The notes below the pieces were generated by a model. It was not told the origin of the DNA and searched no databases. It was given only the letters and a program-made list of their open reading frames with translations. DNA of 64,000 nucleotides from Lachnospiraceae bacterium (lineage in GTDB: Bacteria > Bacillota > Clostridia > Lachnospirales > Lachnospiraceae): the NCBI GenBank assembly GCA_017472605.1, contig JAFUPV010000039.1, positions 62,001 to 126,000 on the forward strand, given 5' to 3'. This document shows, piece after piece, positions 16,429-24,767 of this stretch. The position numbers were made by a program, and so were the translations under genes. Position 1 is the first letter of the stretch, and each line of letters opens with the position of its first letter.

Positions 16429-16454
16429 AAAGCCCGCGGAATCCCGCGGGCTTT
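16429..16454. terminator. Terminator between mscL and rhaA
   Basis: Perfect 11-bp stem AAAGCCCGCGG / CCGCGGGCTTT with a 4-nt loop. It lies between the convergent mscL and rhaA genes and has short T-rich flanks on both strands. Confidence 0.85.
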
Positions 16455-16515
16455 CTTGCATCTTCCATTGCATCCAGGCGCACGCGCCTGACACAGACTC
16501 TTCTTAACCTGTCGA

Positions 16516-17781
16516 TTAAGCTCTCTTGGACAGAACCTCTTCCTCGTACTTCTTAACTTCTGCCAGCCATTCAAGACCAACTCCTGCACCCTTCTGTGCA
16601 CAGTAGTAATCCCATACAAGAGAGAACGGAGCTGCCTTGAACTCTTCCTTATATGCCAGTCTTGCTGTTACATCACCTGCTGCCTCCAGCTCCTTCATCT
16701 TGTCATTCGGCTGAAGCATTGCAGCAAGGATTGCCTTTCTTGTGTTTCTCAGACCGATTACCCATGCGGAAATACGGTTGATGGACGCATCAAAGAAATC
16801 AGTTGCCACATAGGTATCCTGCAGCTTGTTCATGCGAACCAGCTCTTCAAAGATTGCCTTTGTCTCGTCTTCCAGACCTACTACATGGTCGGAGTCCCAG
16901 CGAACGGCACGTGTTACATGAAGCAGAACGGAATCAGCGAACGTGTAGATGCCGGACAGCTTGTTGGAAACAGTCTCAGTCGGATGGTAGTGACCTGCAT
17001 CCAGTGTCATGATGATGTGATCCTTCTTTGCGTTCATAACATAGCCCATGCAGAACTCATGGGAACCTACGGTGTAGGACTCCATACCAATTCCGAATAC
17101 CTTGGACTCGATACCGTCAATAACGCCGGTCACATCCTCTGTTGCAGCGAAGATCTCATCATAGCTCTTCTTCAGTCTCTGACGCGGTCCCAGCGTGTCA
17201 ACCGGAACTTCCTTGTCTCCGTCCGGAGTCCAGTGGTTGATCACACAGGGCTTTCCTGTCTTCTCAGCAAAGTACTGTCCGACACGACGGCAGCGGATTC
17301 CGTGCTCAACCCAGAACTTACGGGTCTCTTCGTCTGCACAGGAAAGCGTTCCGTTGTCACTCTTCGGATGAGCAAAGTAGGTCGGGTTGAAATCCAGGCC
17401 AACGCCCTTCTCAACAGCCCAGTCTACCCACTTCTGGTAGTGCTCCGGCTCGATTTCGTTTCTGTCAACCGGACGGCCTGCCTCGATGTAGTTTGCATGA
17501 ACATTCATCTTCAGGGTACCCGGGATGAACTTCATAGCCATATCGATGTCTGCGCGAAGCTCTTCGCCGTTGCGTGCCTTGCCCGGATAGTTTCCTGTTG
17601 TCTGGATTCCGCCGGTCAGTGCCTTGTCTTCCTTCAGCTCGGTTCCGCCAACATCATCGCCCTGCCAGCAGTGCATGGAGATCGGAGTCTCGTCACATGC
17701 CTTAATCACAGCATCCACATCAATGCCATACTGCGCATAATACTCTTTTGCTACCTCGTAGCCCTTCTTTAAATCGTACAT
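16516..17781 (-). CDS. rhaA: L-rhamnose isomerase
   Basis: 421 residues. RhaA interconverts L-rhamnose and L-rhamnulose with Mn/Zn. Family landmarks are visible: the opening AKEYYAQYGIDVDAVIK, PISMHCWQGDDVGG near residue 34, NFPGKARN-like GNYPGKARNG, a metal region LDFNPTYFAHPKS, and VINHWTPDGDK. It starts with AAAGGAGAG upstream of ATG, 29 bp after rhaB, in a rhaB-rhaA operon. Its product feeds RhaB and then, presumably, the encapsulated aldolase of the BMC locus. Confidence 0.97.
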   Translation of the reverse strand: MYDLKKGYEVAKEYYAQYGIDVDAVIKACDETPISMHCWQGDDVGGTELKEDKALTGGIQTTGNYPGKARNGEELRADIDMAMKFIPGTLKMNVHANYIEAGRPVDRNEIEPEHYQKWVDWAVEKGVGLDFNPTYFAHPKSDNGTLSCADEETRKFWVEHGIRCRRVGQYFAEKTGKPCVINHWTPDGDKEVPVDTLGPRQRLKKSYDEIFAATEDVTGVIDGIESKVFGIGMESYTVGSHEFCMGYVMNAKKDHIIMTLDAGHYHPTETVSNKLSGIYTFADSVLLHVTRAVRWDSDHVVGLEDETKAIFEELVRMNKLQDTYVATDFFDASINRISAWVIGLRNTRKAILAAMLQPNDKMKELEAAGDVTARLAYKEEFKAAPFSLVWDYYCAQKGAGVGLEWLAEVKKYEEEVLSKRA

Positions 17782-17810
17782 GGTTATCTCTCCTTTTTTA
17801 TTTTCATTTA

Positions 17811-19217
17811 TTACTCAACCGGTTTTACATCAAAGGATGCAGCCACACAGGTTCTTGCCTCTTCCAGAGAAGTGAAGGTACCGTCTTTCATCATCTGAAC
17901 CATCAGATTTCCAAGAGCAGTTCCCTCGACAGGTCCCGCGAAAACTTCCTTACCGGTCGCTTCTTTTGTTTTCTTATTCAGGAAGGCATCCTGACATCCG
18001 CCGCCGACAATGTGAAGTCTGGAGAAGGTTCTTCCGGACATCTCTTCCAGCTGGCTGATTGTCTCCGCATAGCATCTGGCAAGGGAATTGTAGATAACTA
18101 CCATGACCTCTCCCATGGTCTTCGGAACAGGCTGTCCGCTCTTTTCACAGAAATCCTGAACTGCCTTTGTCATGCTCTCCGGAGCCAGGAAGCTCTGGTC
18201 ATTACATTCAACGATGGACGGGAAGCCGTCTGCTTCTTTTGCCATTGCGATCAGCTCCGGGAAGGAATATTTCTTGTCTCCGGCGCTCATTTCTTTGCGG
18301 ACACTCTGCAGCATCCACAGACCCATGATGTTTTTCAGGTAACGGAACCGGTAATCATAGCCGCCTTCGTTGGTGAAATTGTATTCCATGCTCTTTAAGC
18401 TGCACTCCGCTTCTTTTCGCTCGATTCCCATCAGAGACCAGGTACCGGAGCTCAGATAAACGAAATCATCGTCGTTTGCCGGAACTGCAAGAACGGCGGA
18501 ACCGGTGTCATGCGTTGCAGGAAGAACAACTTCCAGCTGACATCCAACCTGAGCCGCAATTTCCTCTTTCAGCATTCCAACGCTTGTTTTTGGCATGTTC
18601 AGTTTTCCGAAGATCTTTGTGGGAACGCCAATCTTCTCAATCAGCTCATAGTCCCAGTCTTTTGTCTGCGCATTTACCAGCTGGCCGGTCGTTGCATTGG
18701 TATATTCGTTTTTCTTAACACCGGTCAGAAGGAAATTGAAGTACTCCGGTGTCATCAGGAAGCTTTCTGCCTGCTCCAGATATTCCGGATGCTCCTTCTT
18801 AATTGCCAGCAGCTGATAGATTGAGTTGTAGAGCTGCTTCTGAATTCCTGTTCTGCTGTACAGCTCTTCCGGTGAGATGAGTTTGGAAAGTTCCTCATCC
18901 ATTCCGTTTGTACGGCTGTCACGGTAAGCGATGGTATCACCAAGAACATGATCATCCTTATCCAGCAACACAAAATCAACGCCCCAGGTATCAATACCCA
19001 TTGATACCGGAGCCTTTCCCGCATCTGCGCAGGCCTTAATTCCGTTTACAATCTCAGTAAACAAACGGTCAAATTCCCAGCAGAGATGTCCGTCTCTGAC
19101 TACATTGCCGTTTACAAAACGGTACATCTCCTCAAGCACCATTTTACCATCTTCCATATGTGCAAGAATGTGACGGCCGCTGGAAGCTCCGATGTCTACT
19201 GCCAAGTAGTACTTCAT
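17811..19217 (-). CDS. rhaB: L-rhamnulokinase
   Basis: 468 residues of the FGGY sugar kinase family. MKYYLAVDIGASSGRHI is the N-terminal phosphate-binding loop; GIDTWGVDFVLLD near 73, HDTGSAVLAVP near 245, YLSSGTWSLMGIE, and RLHIVGGGCQD near 395 are typical of RhaB. It phosphorylates L-rhamnulose at C1. ATG at 19217 with AAGGGGG is preferred over an in-frame codon at 19247, which would lie in the operator region. First gene of the rhaBA operon. Confidence 0.97.
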   Translation of the reverse strand: MKYYLAVDIGASSGRHILAHMEDGKMVLEEMYRFVNGNVVRDGHLCWEFDRLFTEIVNGIKACADAGKAPVSMGIDTWGVDFVLLDKDDHVLGDTIAYRDSRTNGMDEELSKLISPEELYSRTGIQKQLYNSIYQLLAIKKEHPEYLEQAESFLMTPEYFNFLLTGVKKNEYTNATTGQLVNAQTKDWDYELIEKIGVPTKIFGKLNMPKTSVGMLKEEIAAQVGCQLEVVLPATHDTGSAVLAVPANDDDFVYLSSGTWSLMGIERKEAECSLKSMEYNFTNEGGYDYRFRYLKNIMGLWMLQSVRKEMSAGDKKYSFPELIAMAKEADGFPSIVECNDQSFLAPESMTKAVQDFCEKSGQPVPKTMGEVMVVIYNSLARCYAETISQLEEMSGRTFSRLHIVGGGCQDAFLNKKTKEATGKEVFAGPVEGTALGNLMVQMMKDGTFTSLEEARTCVAASFDVKPVE

Positions 19218-19240
19218 AAGAAATTCCCCCTTAAAATTGC

Positions 19241-19279
19241 TGTACAAAATCCGTTTTTCGCTACGTCCAATTGTACAAT
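19241..19279. promoter_or_regulatory. Operator-like TTGTACAA palindromes before rhaB
   Basis: ATTGTACAAT (19270-19279) is a perfect 10-bp palindrome just downstream of the -10, at the expected transcription start; a related TGTACAAAAT lies at 19241-19250. The placement fits repression of rhaBA, and the shape resembles GntR/AraR half-sites. The regulator is not identified in the window. Confidence 0.55.
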
Positions 19280-19288
19280 CTTACCTAC

Positions 19289-19317
19289 AGTATAGCATCA
19301 CTTTCCTCCGATTGCAA
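19289..19317 (-). promoter_or_regulatory. Promoter of rhaBA
   Basis: -35 TTGCAA (19312-19317), 17-bp spacer, -10 TATACT (19289-19294), minus strand. The ~310-bp gap between rhaB and the NYN gene holds this promoter, the palindromes, and the promoter of the NYN gene. Confidence 0.8.
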
Positions 19318-19388
19318 GGTCGCCTCTTGTTTTTTTTACGTCCTTATTTGCAGAATCTTCCCCTTTTTTTCTGCGCCGAAAGAACATA

Positions 19389-19417
19389 TTTACAATTTGT
19401 TCACTTTATGATATACT
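19389..19417 (+). promoter_or_regulatory. Promoter of the NYN-domain gene
   Basis: -35 TTTACA (19389-19394), 17-bp spacer, -10 TATACT (19412-19417), about 110 bp before the ATG at 19530. Confidence 0.75.
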
Positions 19418-19529
19418 GAAAAATAAGTGCAGTCTGTCATTTTGTTCTTGATTACCATTACATACTGCATGTCAAACAGCCGTTTTTACCGGCTTTCCAA
19501 TTCTATTTTTTTGCAAAAGGAGAAAACGA

Positions 19530-21437
19530 ATGGCCGCCTATCTTATTGACTATGAAAACGTCAAATCTGAAGGTATCCGTGGAATTCTGAATCTGTCTGA
19601 GCAGGACACTGTTATCATTTTCTACAGCAATAACGCAGATACCCTTACTTTCGAGACGATGGACATGATTTTTGCCAGCAAGGCAGTTGTCCGCAAATAC
19701 AAGATCGTGCGTGGCGGAAAAAACGCACTTGATTTCCAGCTTTCTACCTACCTTGGCTATCTGATCCATGAGGGAAAAGATACCTGTTTCTACATCATCA
19801 GCAAAGACAATGGTTTCCAGCATGTTGTTGAATTCTGGAAACGCACCTTTAACTATGACGGATATGTTTACTGCTTCCCGACCATCGCTGATGCCTATGC
19901 AAGACAGCGCCGTTTCGACAACGCGACTGCAAAGGAAAAGGCACAGGCAATGGAGGAAGAACTTCTTGCAATGCAGAACCGCCCGGAAGAACAGCCGGCT
20001 GATGCACAAGAGTCCGCTGAATCTGCTCCGGCTGCAGCCCAGGAGGCGGCAGTTGAAACACCTGTACAGCCTGTGACTGCAGTTAATACAGAACCGGTTC
20101 TCAACCCGGTTGTCGAAGAAACCGTGGAAACTTCTTCTGAAACGGCTGCCAATCCCGCAGAGGAGCCGACTGTAACGGAAGCAGCAGTTACCGCAGCGGC
20201 TGACACCATTCCGGTAATTGATACCGAAGTCACTGCTCCGTCCCAGCCGGATACCGATGACTCTGCTGTTTCTGAAGAAATCTCTGCCCCCTCCGCTGAA
20301 GAAGAACCGGCTGCCGATATCAGTGAAAACAGCGAACCTGAAGTAGAGGCTGCTGCAGAGGAACCGGCACTGGAATCCCATGTAGTTGATTCCTTCATCA
20401 CCGAAGTCATTCATCCGGATACCGTTGTTGCAAAACAGATTTTCAGCGACGATACTGCTGCTCACACAGAGCACAAGGCTGCTGCCTTCAGCGATTCCAT
20501 TGCAGAAAAGATCGCTGCTGCCGTTCCGGATTCGTTCATGAAGGTTACTGTTGTAAAAAATGATGTAACGATCCACCAGATTGCACAGCCGGCTTCTGAG
20601 CCGGAAAAAGAGGCAGCTCCGACAGCGGCTCCGGTTACGGCTGAAGCTCCCGCAGATGCAGAAAACCATGCAGATGCCCCGGCCGAGACACCTGCTGTGA
20701 AAAAGTCCCGTCGCACCAGAAAGCCTGCTGCTCAGAAAACAGAGGAAACTGCTTCCCTGGAAGTGAAGGAAACTGCTGCAAAAGCCGCAGAGTCGGTCGA
20801 AGAAGAAAAGCAGGAAGCAAAACCGGCTCCGGCAGCGGAAAAAGACCAGGAAGAGAATGGAAAGACTCACGGTGACAGTTCCAGACAGCACAGAGGCCGC
20901 CGTCCGAATCACAGAAAGAAGACAGCCAATGCCCAGACAGCCGATTCCACCGCTGCAGAAAAGACTGTTTCTGCTCTGACTCCTGCCGAAAAGCCGGAGA
21001 CAGAAAAACCGGTCAAAGAAAAAACAGTGAACGCTTCCGCTCCAAAGAAAGAAGCAAAGGAAGCTCCTGCAGCAGAGAATGCTTCTCAGGAAAAAACAGC
21101 TGCCGAAAAGAAGCCCGCTTCTTCCAGAAAAAAGAAAGCACCCGCTGAGAACAAAGCTTCTGCCGGAAAAGAAACCGCTGCAAATGAAACAGTTTCCAAG
21201 GAAACAGCCTCCAAAGAAAAGAACGTGAAAGAAAAGGCTGTGAAGGAAACAGCTGCGAAAGAAACGGCTTCCAAAGAAACGGCTTCCAAAAAATCCACTG
21301 CCGCAAAGGAAAAAGTGACATCTGCTTCTGCTGAAGCGGCACCCGCTGCAGAAGGCGAAGGAAAGACTGCTGCAAAACCGCGCGGCCGCAGACCTAAGGC
21401 TCAGAAAACCACTGGCGCCGCAGCTTTTACCGACTAA
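19530..21437 (+). CDS. NYN-domain protein with long Ala/Glu/Lys-rich tail
   Basis: 635 residues in two parts. Residues 1-140 are a NYN/PIN-like nuclease domain: LIDYENVK at the start, ALDFQLSTYLG near 72, and YIISKDNGF near 90 supply the conserved acidic residues that bind Mg in RNA-cleaving PIN-like enzymes. The remaining ~490 residues are low-complexity: first acidic/Pro/Ala-rich (EEPAAD, EEPTVT), then from about residue 390 strongly basic with Lys/Ala/Glu repeats such as KETASKE and a final RGRRPKAQK, like histone H1 tails. The tail suggests nucleic-acid or ribosome binding; the target is unknown. AAAAGGAG precedes the ATG; a strong terminator follows. Confidence 0.85.
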   Translation: MAAYLIDYENVKSEGIRGILNLSEQDTVIIFYSNNADTLTFETMDMIFASKAVVRKYKIVRGGKNALDFQLSTYLGYLIHEGKDTCFYIISKDNGFQHVVEFWKRTFNYDGYVYCFPTIADAYARQRRFDNATAKEKAQAMEEELLAMQNRPEEQPADAQESAESAPAAAQEAAVETPVQPVTAVNTEPVLNPVVEETVETSSETAANPAEEPTVTEAAVTAAADTIPVIDTEVTAPSQPDTDDSAVSEEISAPSAEEEPAADISENSEPEVEAAAEEPALESHVVDSFITEVIHPDTVVAKQIFSDDTAAHTEHKAAAFSDSIAEKIAAAVPDSFMKVTVVKNDVTIHQIAQPASEPEKEAAPTAAPVTAEAPADAENHADAPAETPAVKKSRRTRKPAAQKTEETASLEVKETAAKAAESVEEEKQEAKPAPAAEKDQEENGKTHGDSSRQHRGRRPNHRKKTANAQTADSTAAEKTVSALTPAEKPETEKPVKEKTVNASAPKKEAKEAPAAENASQEKTAAEKKPASSRKKKAPAENKASAGKETAANETVSKETASKEKNVKEKAVKETAAKETASKETASKKSTAAKEKVTSASAEAAPAAEGEGKTAAKPRGRRPKAQKTTGAAAFTD

Positions 21438-21507
21438 TCGAAAGCCGGCAGCAAAAAGAAACTCACTGCCCGCAGTAACGTGAGAGACACGCTGCCCGCA
21501 TAACAGA

Positions 21508-21576
21508 CAACCCTGATCCTGTTTCATGTACATCCATTACCTGGATTACATGAAACAGAATCAGGGTTGTTTTTTT
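21508..21576 (+). terminator. Terminator of the NYN gene
   Basis: Long stem (21508-21569): CAACCCTGAT and CTGTTTCATGTA on the left pair with TACATGAAACAG and ATCAGGGTTG on the right with one mismatch, followed by seven T. It abuts the stop codon of the convergent AraC gene. Confidence 0.9.
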
Positions 21577-22561
21577 ACTCTGAATCCGCCGATACGGTCT
21601 GTCTGCTCTTTATCCGATACTCCCGTGGGCTTACATGGTATTTTTCCCGGAACACCCGAAAGAAATAGCTGGTATTATCGTATCCAACAGCTGCAATAAT
21701 ATCCGACACCGGCAGCTGCGTCTGGGAAAGCAGCTGGGCGGCTCTGGTCAGCCGACGGATCTGCAGCAGCTCCTTGAAGGTATAACCGGTCTGCTTTTTG
21801 ATCATCCGGCTCAACTGATAGATCGAAAGGTTTTCCCGTGCAGCGATCCATCCCAGAGAAGCATCACGGTAGTTCTCTTCAATGTAGTGGAGTGCCTTCA
21901 TTGTAATCTGCTTTTCCTGCTGCAGTCGGTCGTGATATTCCAGACGGTCCGTACAGTTCATCAGATGAAGAAGAAGCAGCCCCATGGTAACCTGATTAAT
22001 TTTCACTGCATTTCCTGTCTGGTTCCGGATCGTCCAGATCATGTTTTCCAGCAGGTTCTGGATCTGAAGCTCACCGGCAACCTTATAGTGAAGATATCCC
22101 GCTCTCTCACTGTCCCTTGTCAGCGTATCCGCCAGAAAATTCTTCAGCTCATTTTCTTCATCCAGCATGGAAAATGCCACATCAAAAAACTGGGGAAGGA
22201 CAATGAAATTCACGGCCAGATCCTCTTCACCGGCTGCTTCAATGCTGTGACTGGCATGCTGATTCAGAAACAGCAGATCCCCCTCCTCCAGCTCCACCGT
22301 AAGAGAATCCTGTACACAATGCCTGGTACTTCCCTTCAGCATGTAGATAATCTCCACATAGTTATGGGTATGACGCGGAAATGCCACAAACCTGGTATGA
22401 GGTCTGATATCAATCAGCTGCCCCCGTTCCAGCATCTTCTGGCTGTCGATCTCAAAATCCGCCTTGCTCGTATACCGTTTCCGGTTCAGCTTCTGTCCCT
22501 GCAGAATCTCCTGCTCTTCCTTTGTGATCACACGAATCTGTCTGATTATCTCTTCTCTCAC
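21575..22561 (-). CDS. AraC-family transcriptional regulator with cupin sensor
   Basis: 328 residues. The N-terminal half is a cupin-like ligand domain (FPRHTHNYVEIIYMLKG, then LEEGDLLFLNQHASHSIEA); the C-terminal ~100 residues carry two helix-turn-helix units, with SLGWIAARENLSIYQLSRMI and the AraC signature ISDIIAAVGYDNTSYFFRVFREKYHVSPREYR. A sugar is the likely ligand, but nothing in the sequence says which; rhaBA and the BMC operons are nearby candidates. The GTG start overlaps the mutY stop (GTGA) and has GGAGG seven bases upstream, so it is translationally coupled to mutY. Confidence 0.92.
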   Translation of the reverse strand: MREEIIRQIRVITKEEQEILQGQKLNRKRYTSKADFEIDSQKMLERGQLIDIRPHTRFVAFPRHTHNYVEIIYMLKGSTRHCVQDSLTVELEEGDLLFLNQHASHSIEAAGEEDLAVNFIVLPQFFDVAFSMLDEENELKNFLADTLTRDSERAGYLHYKVAGELQIQNLLENMIWTIRNQTGNAVKINQVTMGLLLLHLMNCTDRLEYHDRLQQEKQITMKALHYIEENYRDASLGWIAARENLSIYQLSRMIKKQTGYTFKELLQIRRLTRAAQLLSQTQLPVSDIIAAVGYDNTSYFFRVFREKYHVSPREYRIKSRQTVSADSE

Positions 22562-23697
22562 TTGGATTCCTCCCAGTAATTCTTCCAGGCTGAAAACGCT
22601 TTTGGTATCGTATATTCCTTCCGGATCTGCTCCTTATTGGCAACCAGATATCCCAGCTGTTCCAGCTGTTTCCGGTAGGCAAGAAGATTTTCCAGCCGGA
22701 TCTCCCAGCCTGTCATGTGCCATTCAATGTGGGAGAAAATATGTTTTCCTTCTTTTGTCTCTGCCGTTTTTACCGTTTCCGGAAACAGATCCTTCCAGTA
22801 GGTCAGTACCTCTTCTTCCTCAAAACGTCCCTCCGTCTGGGGAAGCTCATACAGTCCGGCCAGAAGTCCGCTGTCCGGCCGCTGACGAATCAGAATCCGC
22901 TGCCCGTCTGTAATCACAAAAACAGTCCTCTCTTCAATCTTTCTCGGCTTTTTCGGCTGTTTCCAGGGGATCTCACCGGTCAGTCCCTGCCTGGATGCCA
23001 GGCAAAGCCTTTCCAGGGGACACTGGCTGCACAGCGGTTCTCCATTGGGAATGCAGACACAGGCTCCCAGTTCCATCAATGCCTGATTGTAGGTTCCCGG
23101 ATCTGCCTCCATTCGGTTCATCGACGCTTCCAGCCTGTTTTCCAGTGCCTTCTTTACTTTCTGGCTCAGAATATCATCACGGCAGGCAAGCACACGATGG
23201 ATCACGCGCAGAACATTTCCATCCACAGCAGGCTTTCGCAGATTAAAAGCAATGGAAGAAACAGCACCGGCCGTATAGCTTCCGATACCGGGAAGTTTTA
23301 ACAGCTGCTCATAGTCTGCCGGAATGTTTCCCTGATAGTCCTGCACACAGACCTGTGCCGCCTTTTTCAGGTTTCTGGCACGGGAATAGTATCCAAGACC
23401 TTCCCAGCACTTCATCAGCTCCTCTTCATCGGCATCCGCTAACGACGCCGCATCCGGATACTTTGTCATGAACCGTTCATAGTACGGCTTCACCGCCTCC
23501 ACCCGCGTCTGCTGAAGCATGATTTCCGAAATCCAGATGTGGTAGGGATCCCGATCTCTGCGCCAGGGCAGATCCCTTTTATTCCTTTCATACCAGAGAC
23601 AAAGCGGACGGATTACCGCATCCAGTCTCTCCTCCTCTGACAAAGGATCACGCGGATCCTCCCACAGCTTCAAATCCTGATATAAATGCTCCGACAT
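22558..23697 (-). CDS. mutY: A/G-specific adenine glycosylase MutY
   Basis: 379 residues. MutY removes adenine mispaired with 8-oxoguanine. EIMLQQTRVEAV carries the catalytic Glu; LPGIGSYTAGAVSS is the helix-hairpin-helix, followed by AVDGNVLRV with the catalytic Asp; the [4Fe-4S] loop is C-X6-C-X2-C-X5-C in CIPNGEPLCSQCPLERLC. The C-terminal third is the NUDIX-like 8-oxoG-sensing domain. ATG at 23697 follows AAGG. It is divergent from the recombinase gene only 52 bp away and is followed by the overlapping AraC gene. The stop is a genuine TGA. Confidence 0.95.
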   Translation of the reverse strand: MSEHLYQDLKLWEDPRDPLSEEERLDAVIRPLCLWYERNKRDLPWRRDRDPYHIWISEIMLQQTRVEAVKPYYERFMTKYPDAASLADADEEELMKCWEGLGYYSRARNLKKAAQVCVQDYQGNIPADYEQLLKLPGIGSYTAGAVSSIAFNLRKPAVDGNVLRVIHRVLACRDDILSQKVKKALENRLEASMNRMEADPGTYNQALMELGACVCIPNGEPLCSQCPLERLCLASRQGLTGEIPWKQPKKPRKIEERTVFVITDGQRILIRQRPDSGLLAGLYELPQTEGRFEEEEVLTYWKDLFPETVKTAETKEGKHIFSHIEWHMTGWEIRLENLLAYRKQLEQLGYLVANKEQIRKEYTIPKAFSAWKNYWEESK

Positions 23698-23749
23698 TGA
23701 CTGACCTTCTTTCATATTCTGATACTGATAACAGCTTCGAGGTAACACT

Positions 23750-24709
23750 ATGCTTGCAGCGATCTACTGCCGCCTTTCCGTTGAAGATGAGAAATCTCCA
23801 AACAGCCCGTCCGTCAGTGAGAGCATTCTGAACCAGCAGCTTCTGCTGACCGAATACGCCAGGGATCACGGCATGGAGATTTATGCAGTTTATGTTGATG
23901 AAAACTATTCCGGACTGAACAACAGACGCCCGGCCTTCTGCCGCCTCCTCGATGACGCCAGACACTGACGGTTTGAAATCATTCTCTGCAAATCCCAGTC
24001 ACGTTTCACAAGAGATCTGGAAACTGCAGATACCTATCTGAACCACCTGTTTCCCATGTGGGGAATCCGCTTCCTCAGCCTGATCGACCATGTGGATTCC
24101 GCCGAGCCAAAGGCAAGAAAAATGCGGCAGCTGAACGGTCTGCTCAACCAGTGGTACTGCGAGGATCTTTCTGACAACATCCGGGCTGTTCTTCACAAAA
24201 AAATGGAAAACGGCCAGTTCATCGGTTCCTTTGCCTGTTACGGCTACACAAAAGATCCCGGGGATCACCATCACCTGATCCCGGATCCTCCGGCAGCTGC
24301 CGTTGTCCGCCAGATTTACCAGTGGTATCTGGAAGGAAATTCCATTTCTCAGATTGCGGATCGTCTTACCGGGGAACATATCCTGCGCCCAAGCTGCTAT
24401 AAAAAGCAGAATGGACTTCTCTTTCAGGCACCTTTTACCACCCCGTCCCAGGAGACCCCCGGCTGGTCTGTCAGCACCATCAAACGGATCCTGTCCGACC
24501 CCGTTTACACCGGAACACTGGTCCAGGGAAAAGAACAGAAACTCAGCTGCCAATCCAGAAAACGAATTTCCCTCCCCCGCGAACAGTGGGTCATCACAGA
24601 GCATGCCCATCAGCCTCTGATCAGCAGCCAGACCTTTGAACAGGTTCAGGCACTTCTCGCTTCAAACAGAAAAAACAAAAGGGGAAAAAATAAATCGGAA
24701 AAACCGTAA
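23750..24709 (+). pseudogene. Serine site-specific recombinase with an in-frame TGA
   Basis: The frame is 319 codons long, interrupted once by TGA at codon 73 (23966-23968). It begins LAAIYCRLSVEDE, the catalytic-serine motif of large serine recombinases, then NYSGLNNRRPAFCRLLDDARH, the TGA, and RFEIILCKSQSRFTRD. Relatives have a Gly at the stop, so GGA-to-TGA fits. The recombinase domain follows (DLSDNIRAVLHKKMENGQFI). No zinc ribbon or long coiled-coil region is present, so it is short for the large-serine family. It may be an old mobile-element or sporulation-type recombinase; no att sites or cargo are evident. GAGG lies before the ATG. Confidence 0.82.
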
Positions 24710-24736
24710 CACTCCCCCCTCCGTCTTCATAATATA
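24708..24736 (+). promoter_or_regulatory. SigK-type sporulation promoter of the Cys-rich gene
   Basis: AACA (24708-24711), 16-bp spacer, CATAATATA (24728-24736). This matches the mother-cell SigK consensus mACm-N16/17-CATAnnnTA at every fixed position. No good SigA promoter is visible. It lies 31 bp before the ATG and at the very end of the recombinase gene. Confidence 0.6.
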
Positions 24737-24767
24737 CACTGTAAACAAAATCTGGAGGTAAATCATC

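Noticed and set aside
16470-16500. Sixth copy of the hairpin repeat after rhaA
   Set aside because: CAGGCGCACGCGCCTG is palindromic and preceded by GCATC, but the ACGTG/GGCACG core is absent; too weak to include.
19503-21533. Very long minus-strand open frame (676 codons) opposite the NYN gene
   Set aside because: Its composition (Cys/Phe/Ser/Arg monotony) is the antisense of the Ala/Glu/Lys-rich tail; no ribosome binding site or domain is visible, and the plus-strand frame has promoter, RBS, NYN domain and terminator.
15417-23968. Genome-wide reassignment of UGA to an amino acid
   Set aside because: UGA is the true stop of pduL, the PduU-like gene, the activase gene and mutY, so the standard code applies; only local readthrough or mutation remains possible.
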